From: Thiorhodovibrio litoralis
GTDB lineage: Bacteria > Pseudomonadota > Gammaproteobacteria > Chromatiales > Chromatiaceae
Direction: 5' to 3'
DNA length: 64,000 bases
NCBI RefSeq assembly: GCF_033954455.1
Contig: NZ_CP121473.1
Coordinates: 2,032,501 to 2,096,500 of the forward strand
Shown in pieces: positions 59,381-64,000 of this stretch (position 1 is the stretch's first letter; the number at the start of each line of letters is the position of its first letter). A program made the position numbers and the translations under genes. The notes under the pieces were generated by a model, which saw only the letters and a program-made list of their open reading frames with translations, was not told the DNA's origin and ran no database searches.

Positions 59381-61350
59381 CAGTCCGCCTCCACGTCGCG
59401 CATCCGCGCCGGCTCCGGCTCGATGATCCAGCCCGCCGCCATTTCGGTCTTGAGCTGTTGGTAGAAGGCGTCGATGGCCAGACCCGAGCGCTGCCACAGG
59501 GCCTTGGCGGACAACGCGCCGTCCTGCTCGGCAAGCAGCGCGGCCAGTGGCTCGTCGGCGCCCGGCGTGCGGTTCTGCTCGCGGTTCATCTCCAGGCGCG
59601 TCACCAGCTCGGTCTTTGGGGCTTGCATGGGCTTAGACTCCTGGCTGGCGGTGCCGGTGATGGCGTCAACGGCGGCTTGGGCGAAGGATTCGGCCACCGA
59701 TGCACGCTTCTCTCGTTTAGCCGCAAGCCTATCTACGACGACAAAGAGTTGTTCCACGAGCGCAACGATTCGGTTCTGCTCTTCTAGCGGCGCGACAGGC
59801 AAGAGCAGAGTTTCTACCCCACCGACTCGGAGGTGTTTGACGGTCGCGCCTATCGGCTTATCCTGAACGCGATCAAGCAACCCTGGCTCCATCAGCGAGT
59901 ACAGCAGAAACTTGGGATTCATCGTCTCCGGAACGGTCCGGATCAGCATCATTCGCTGGCCCATACAGATCTTCACCCCGTCCGGGATGATGCAGACCTC
60001 GCCCATCGGCGCCTCGCGCGTGATCAACAGATCGCCCGACTCGGGCGGGCATCGAGCGCTCCAGCGCTCATAGGTCGCTTCCGCGACAAACTTGGGCTCA
60101 AGAAAGTTCATCTCGCCGTTTCGGATGTTGGTTGTTCGAATCAGGCGAATTCCCGATGTCGTATACGGGGCGGTCTTGTTGTGACAATCGACCACAAGCG
60201 CCGTCGCCTGCATGAGCGTGGCCCAGGTCCAGCCCACTGGCAGTGCTGGCAGTTCGGCCGGAAGACGTTGCTGACGCTGCTTCTTGCGCTGCGTCTTGGC
60301 CTCCGTTGCATTCGGATAATCTTCTCCGAGCAGCCGGTCGCGAGCGGTCGCGATTCTTGTGAGTAACTCTGGCGCCGATTCCGCCCGAGGGTCTTGCCGC
60401 GTCAACTTTCCAAACGCTGCGAGTCGAAGAATGCTCCGGCGCACGGCGAACGGATCGACTTCACCGGCTTTCCGAAATACCGCGTCAAGCGCGGTCTCGT
60501 CTGCGATTTCGGTCAGCCGGCTATTGGTTGCATCTGAGAGGAGCGGAAACAGGCGACGGTTTGCCTGCTGCTGCGCCTCCAGCTTGTCGCACAGCGCCAT
60601 CAGCTCATCCACTTTGGCGACGATGCGTTGTTGCTCCTTGCTCGGAGGCAGTGGAAAGGGTCGGGTCGCAAAGTAGTTGCTTGGCAGACGCTTCTGACCA
60701 GCCGTGCCAGTCATATGCTCAATGCCGGCGGTTCTGAAGTATGGGGACCGAACAAACAGATAAACGAAACTGGGTTCGATTCCCACAAGCGGACGAAAGA
60801 CATGCAGTTCGGTTGTTCCCGCACCAAATCCATTGGCTAGATCCGAAACGACCGCTGCCTTGCCGTTCTCGAAGCAGGGCGTGATCTTAGCGACGACGAC
60901 GTCGCCATCCGCGATGTGCGTATAACCCTTTTTCATTTCGACCCAAGGCCGTTCTTCACCATCGATTGCGACCCGGTGCATCTCCGAGATCGCACTCATT
61001 GGGGCGAAGGTGCCGGTGGCTTGATCTGACTGATCATTCTTTGGACTGATTTCGCCGATGTCGACGAGGCGGGTCCGAACCCAACTCGGTGGAATTGCGG
61101 GCAGGTCGTCTGCATAGGCACCTGACAACCCTTCGGGCTTCGGTGATCTCTTAAACTCGCGGCGCTTGATTCTCTCTGAGCGCAAAGCTTCTATCGATCG
61201 GAGCAGTGTTGCGCCGTCGCCTTCGGCTGGTTTCTGCGGACAAAGCGAACCGGTCACGGCGAGGAAGTAGACGAGTTCTCGCAAGCGCTTCACCCCATTC
61301 GGCGCCTCCACCACATACCGAAAATTCTCTAGGAACTCCGCGACCCTCAC
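59380..61350 (-). CDS. hsdS: Type I restriction-modification specificity subunit
   Basis: A 656-residue HsdS with two target-recognition domains, each followed by a helical spacer. The first ends at KEQQRIVAKVDELMALCDKLEAQQ and the second at EEQNRIVALVEQLFVVVDRL. Typical TRD boundary segments are PPSWVRTRLVDIG and LPVGWTWATLM. It is longer than usual (about 400-450) because of an N-terminal helical stretch (about 1-90) and a C-terminal extension of about 90 residues with a winged-helix-like pattern (LAALLAEQDGALSAKALWQR). The gene overlaps hsdM by 4 nt and the ATPase by 1 nt. Confidence 0.92.
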   Translation of the reverse strand: MRVAEFLENFRYVVEAPNGVKRLRELVYFLAVTGSLCPQKPAEGDGATLLRSIEALRSERIKRREFKRSPKPEGLSGAYADDLPAIPPSWVRTRLVDIGEISPKNDQSDQATGTFAPMSAISEMHRVAIDGEERPWVEMKKGYTHIADGDVVVAKITPCFENGKAAVVSDLANGFGAGTTELHVFRPLVGIEPSFVYLFVRSPYFRTAGIEHMTGTAGQKRLPSNYFATRPFPLPPSKEQQRIVAKVDELMALCDKLEAQQQANRRLFPLLSDATNSRLTEIADETALDAVFRKAGEVDPFAVRRSILRLAAFGKLTRQDPRAESAPELLTRIATARDRLLGEDYPNATEAKTQRKKQRQQRLPAELPALPVGWTWATLMQATALVVDCHNKTAPYTTSGIRLIRTTNIRNGEMNFLEPKFVAEATYERWSARCPPESGDLLITREAPMGEVCIIPDGVKICMGQRMMLIRTVPETMNPKFLLYSLMEPGLLDRVQDKPIGATVKHLRVGGVETLLLPVAPLEEQNRIVALVEQLFVVVDRLAAKREKRASVAESFAQAAVDAITGTASQESKPMQAPKTELVTRLEMNREQNRTPGADEPLAALLAEQDGALSAKALWQRSGLAIDAFYQQLKTEMAAGWIIEPEPARMRDVEAD

Positions 61351-63119
61351 GACCCGGATGCCTCTGCCTCGATCCGATGCGCCAACGCCTTCGCCAGTTC
61401 GTCCCGAAGCTGGTTTTGGGTCTGCTCGATCTCGGCCAGGAGCTGCTTGTACTTGGCCAGCAGCACGTCGGGGTCGTGACTCTCCGCCTCCGGGGCGTTG
61501 GGGTTCTTCAGGTCCAGGTTGTAGATGGGCCAGTAGTGGCGGTCGCCGGCGGCCTGGGCCTCCTTGGCCTGCTGGCGCAGGGTGTCTATGCGCTCGGTGA
61601 GCGCGGTGACCTGGTCCTCCACCGGCTGGCGCTTGGCGGGATCATTCTCGCCGCGGATGGAGGCGCGCAGGGTCTTGGCCTGCTCGTTGAGGTCGTTGGC
61701 CTGGTTATTCAGCTGGCCGGCCTGGTCCCAATGGGGCTGGGCCTTGGCAATGGCCTCGGCCTTCAGGGTTTTGAAATCCACCCGCCAGGCCTGCTCGGTC
61801 TCGACGCGGTCTTGGAAGCCGTCGGCCTCGCTGCCCCACCAGTCTTTGATGGGTTGCAGCTCGTCGATGCGCAGGGGCTTGGTCTTGGAATAGCTCTTGA
61901 CGCCTTGCGGGTAGCGGTGCTCGTAGAACCAGATGTCATCCGTGGCGCGGCCACGGGTGAAGAACAGCAGGTTGGTCTTGATGCCGGTGTAGGGGTTGAA
62001 GACGCCGTTGGGCAGGCGGATGACGGTGTGCAGGTGGCACTTGTCCAGCAGCTCTTCCTTGATCTTGGCCTTGATACCCTCGCCGAACAGGAAGCCGTCC
62101 GGCAGTACGACGCCGGCGCGTCCGCCGCCGGTTTGATCTGGCTCTTTCAGCAGCTTGTTCACAATCAGGGTCATGAACATGTCGGCGGTTTCGCGGGTGG
62201 GCAGCAGGTAGTCGTTGCCGACGGTGTCGTCTTCCATGCCGCCGAAGGGCGGGTTGGTGATGACGCAGTCCACGCGCTCGCGCTTGGACCAACTATTCCA
62301 GCCGTGGGCCAGGGTGTTGCGGTGCTCGATCATGCTCGGCACCTCAATGCCGTGGAGCATCAGATTGGTGGTGCAGAGCAGGTGCGGCAGCTGCTTCTTC
62401 TCCATGCCGCGAATGCATTGGGCGATGGCGCGGCGGTCGTCGGGGCCGGAGTGCGCGTCGAGCTGGGCCTCAATATGGGCGATGGTGGCGGTGAGGAAGC
62501 CGCCGGTGCCGCAGGCGGGGTCGAGCACGGTCTCGCGCCCGGTTTCTCGGTTGCCCAGGCGTGGGTTGACCCGGTCGACCATGAATTCGGTGATGGCGCG
62601 CGGGGTGTAGAACTCGCCGGCGTTGCCGGCGCTGCGCAGGTCGTTTAAGACTTGCTCGTAGATGTCGCCGAGCTGGCCGCGGGCCTTGAGGTCGTGGAAG
62701 TCGATGGCGGCTTCAAGCTTTTCGATCACGCCCAGCATCAGGGTGCCGGACTTCATGTAGTTGTTGGCGTCGACGAAGACCTCGCGCACCACCTTGGCGG
62801 CGGGGTTGCCGGCCACGGGTAGTTCCTTGAGGCCGGGGAAGACAGTGTTGTTGACGTAGCCGATCAGGTCTCCGGCGGGGATCTGTGGCTTGTCGTCGAT
62901 GTAGGCGGCCCAGTTGCGCCAGCGGCAGTCCTCCGGGATCGCGGAGCGATAGGCGCGGCCTTGAGTCTCGGCGTCGTCCTGCCAGCCGTCTTCGCACTGG
63001 TCGAAGATCTTCAGAAACAGCATCCAGGAGAGCTGGCCGATGCGCTGGGCGTCGCCGTCGACGCCATCGTCCTTGCGCATGATGTCCTGGATGGATTTGA
63101 TGGTGGTGCTGAGGTTCAT
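61347..63119 (-). CDS. hsdM: Type I restriction-modification DNA methyltransferase subunit
   Basis: A 590-residue HsdM N6-adenine methyltransferase subunit. SAM motif I is DPACGTGGFL at 200-209 and catalytic motif IV is NPPF at 289-292. An N-terminal helical domain (about 1-165) and a C-terminal coiled-coil tail (EQAKTLRASIRGENDPAKRQ) that docks onto HsdS are present. Its start overlaps the upstream PIN toxin stop by 4 nt (ATGA). No hsdR gene is in the window; it may lie beyond 64 kb or be lost. Confidence 0.94.
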   Translation of the reverse strand: MNLSTTIKSIQDIMRKDDGVDGDAQRIGQLSWMLFLKIFDQCEDGWQDDAETQGRAYRSAIPEDCRWRNWAAYIDDKPQIPAGDLIGYVNNTVFPGLKELPVAGNPAAKVVREVFVDANNYMKSGTLMLGVIEKLEAAIDFHDLKARGQLGDIYEQVLNDLRSAGNAGEFYTPRAITEFMVDRVNPRLGNRETGRETVLDPACGTGGFLTATIAHIEAQLDAHSGPDDRRAIAQCIRGMEKKQLPHLLCTTNLMLHGIEVPSMIEHRNTLAHGWNSWSKRERVDCVITNPPFGGMEDDTVGNDYLLPTRETADMFMTLIVNKLLKEPDQTGGGRAGVVLPDGFLFGEGIKAKIKEELLDKCHLHTVIRLPNGVFNPYTGIKTNLLFFTRGRATDDIWFYEHRYPQGVKSYSKTKPLRIDELQPIKDWWGSEADGFQDRVETEQAWRVDFKTLKAEAIAKAQPHWDQAGQLNNQANDLNEQAKTLRASIRGENDPAKRQPVEDQVTALTERIDTLRQQAKEAQAAGDRHYWPIYNLDLKNPNAPEAESHDPDVLLAKYKQLLAEIEQTQNQLRDELAKALAHRIEAEASGS

Positions 63120-63559
63120 TGGGTCGTATCGGTGGTGCCGGTTGCGGAGACCGGCTGGTCGAAGGGCAGGACTTCCAGCCCGGGGACGCGGCTGAAGTCG
63201 CCCACGTCGGTGGTCAGTAAGGCGTGGCCGCTGGCGAGCGCGGTGGCGGCGATGTAGGCGTCGTTGGCACCCAGGGTGAGACCTTTCTGGCGCATGGCGG
63301 AAACCAGCTCGGCGTGGACACGAGCAATCTCCAAGGTGACGTCGAGGATGGGCAACGCGGCAAGCATGGTTTCCACCGATGCAGAGCGACAGATGCGCCG
63401 GCCTTCCGACGCCGAGCGATGCACGCCCACCAACAACTCCGATGCCGTGACGACACTGATGGCGGCATCGCCGTAATTCTGCCAGGGTGAGAAATCCAAC
63501 GCTGCGCTGGTGCTGCGCTCGACACGGATCAATACGCCGGTATCGATGATTAGGCCCAT
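63116..63559 (-). CDS. vapC: PIN-domain toxin coupled to hsdM
   Basis: A 147-residue PIN protein. I start it at the ATG at 63559 (MGLIIDTGVLIRVERS) with GAGG 9 nt upstream; the open frame upstream overlaps the antitoxin gene region and lacks domain sequence. Acidic site residues are visible: D6, E43 in TASELLVG, D in GANDAYIAATA and D in LTTDVGDFSRV. It overlaps hsdM by 4 nt, so toxin and restriction genes share one transcript. The antitoxin lies 76 nt upstream. Confidence 0.85.
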   Translation of the reverse strand: MGLIIDTGVLIRVERSTSAALDFSPWQNYGDAAISVVTASELLVGVHRSASEGRRICRSASVETMLAALPILDVTLEIARVHAELVSAMRQKGLTLGANDAYIAATALASGHALLTTDVGDFSRVPGLEVLPFDQPVSATGTTDTTQ

Positions 63560-63635
63560 CGGTCTCTGCCTCGGAGATGTCTTGGATCGATGGCCCGAGT
63601 TGGACGGATGCTGGGTGGGTGCCGGGCCGGGGAGA

Positions 63636-63908
63636 TCAGTCTTCCCAGGGGTCGCGATCCGGCACGATGGCGGATTGCGCATCGGCGATATCGCGCTCGA
63701 AGGCATCGGCATCGTCGCCGAGCTTCGGGATTTGGGCAAAGATGTCGTTCAGCTCCGAGACCTTGACGCGCTGCGGCGGTCCGGCGGGTACCAAGCGGGC
63801 GATGCGGCGTCCGCCCCGGGTGAGCTCGAAGCTGGCACCCTGGTAAGCGACCCGGTTTAGCATATCGGACAACTGTCGGGCGGCTTGGGTGACCTTGACT
63901 TGTTCCAT
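63636..63908 (-). CDS. vapB: Phd-type antitoxin of the hsd-linked PIN toxin
   Basis: A 90-residue antitoxin from the ATG at 63908. VTQAARQLSDMLNRVAYQGA then FELTRGGRRIARLVPAGPPQ shows the Phd/YefM DNA-binding pattern; the acidic C-terminus (DDADAFERDIADAQSAIVPD) would bind the PIN toxin. It is the first gene of the defence operon within the window, so it probably sets the promoter activity of the whole toxin-hsd-Septu transcript. Confidence 0.82.
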   Translation of the reverse strand: MEQVKVTQAARQLSDMLNRVAYQGASFELTRGGRRIARLVPAGPPQRVKVSELNDIFAQIPKLGDDADAFERDIADAQSAIVPDRDPWED

Positions 63909-64000
63909 GATGATTGGTCCGGGGTGCTTGTTCTGAGCTGTTGGGCGATGAGCAACTGCCAATGGGACATTTTGGGCAGCAGATAATCAGATAATCAGCG

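Noticed and set aside
58025-59464. Long open frame on the plus strand opposite the ATPase gene
   Set aside because: Antisense shadow created by strong GC bias at codon third positions; low-complexity Gln/Val/Leu composition, no family motif, no ribosome site.
61206-62648. 480-codon plus-strand frame opposite hsdM
   Set aside because: Shadow of hsdM; composition is Gly/Val/Leu-rich with no recognisable domain.

Overview
The window comes from a GC-rich gammaproteobacterial chromosome, most likely a purple sulfur bacterium or close relative (Chromatiales). Support comes from a purple-bacterial phytoene desaturase/synthase pair (crtI-crtB), a regulator with the cysteine pair of SqrR-type persulfide sensors, a periplasmic multihaem cytochrome module, a fused mrpAB-type antiporter operon and the common gammaproteobacterial order rng-yhdP-nit-tldD-pmbA. 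The assignment is inference from gene content; there is no 16S gene here.

Region 1 (1-25.2 kb) is mostly housekeeping: RNase G, YhdP, nitrilase and TldD/PmbA on the plus strand; a Phd/PIN toxin-antitoxin pair with a perfect palindromic operator; tRNA-Phe with a clear promoter; the crtIB operon; divergent mtaD/mtnA (methylthioadenosine salvage); mtaB; a secreted Hsp20-like protein; speE with a small HEXXH protein; a SqrR-like repressor; a membrane histidine kinase with a dead receiver next to a receiver-PAS protein; and a low-molecular-weight phosphatase.

Region 2 (25.2-25.86 kb) is an intergenic stretch with what looks like a complete, undescribed small RNA gene on the plus strand. It has an NtrC-type site, a GG-N10-GC sigma-54 promoter, a hairpin carrying an 18-nt pyrimidine-only-but-one loop, and an intrinsic terminator.

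Region 3 (25.86-41.4 kb) is envelope and ion homeostasis: exbB-exbD-msbA-lpxK-kdsB, each joined by a 4-nt overlap; the mrp operon AB-C-D-E-F-G; then ycaR, selO, two methyltransferases and hemF.

Region 4 (41.6-50 kb) is a phosphate block on the plus strand: phoB-phoR, a DUF47/PhoU-like protein with a Pit transporter, then a three-gene overlapping operon of a P-loop protein, a PPP-type phosphatase with a possible FHA-like front end, and an orphan PstS-like protein.

Region 5 (50-64 kb) is accessory. It has hicAB, two direct copies of a BrnT/HTH toxin-antitoxin segment (one with a broken toxin) flanking a three-gene cytochrome operon and an AEC transporter, an orphan Phd antitoxin whose toxin is cut off at the repeat border, a nuclease relic, and a tightly overlapping defence operon. 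That operon encodes PIN/Phd, Type I hsdM and hsdS, and a Septu-like ATPase plus HNH pair. hsdR is not in the window.
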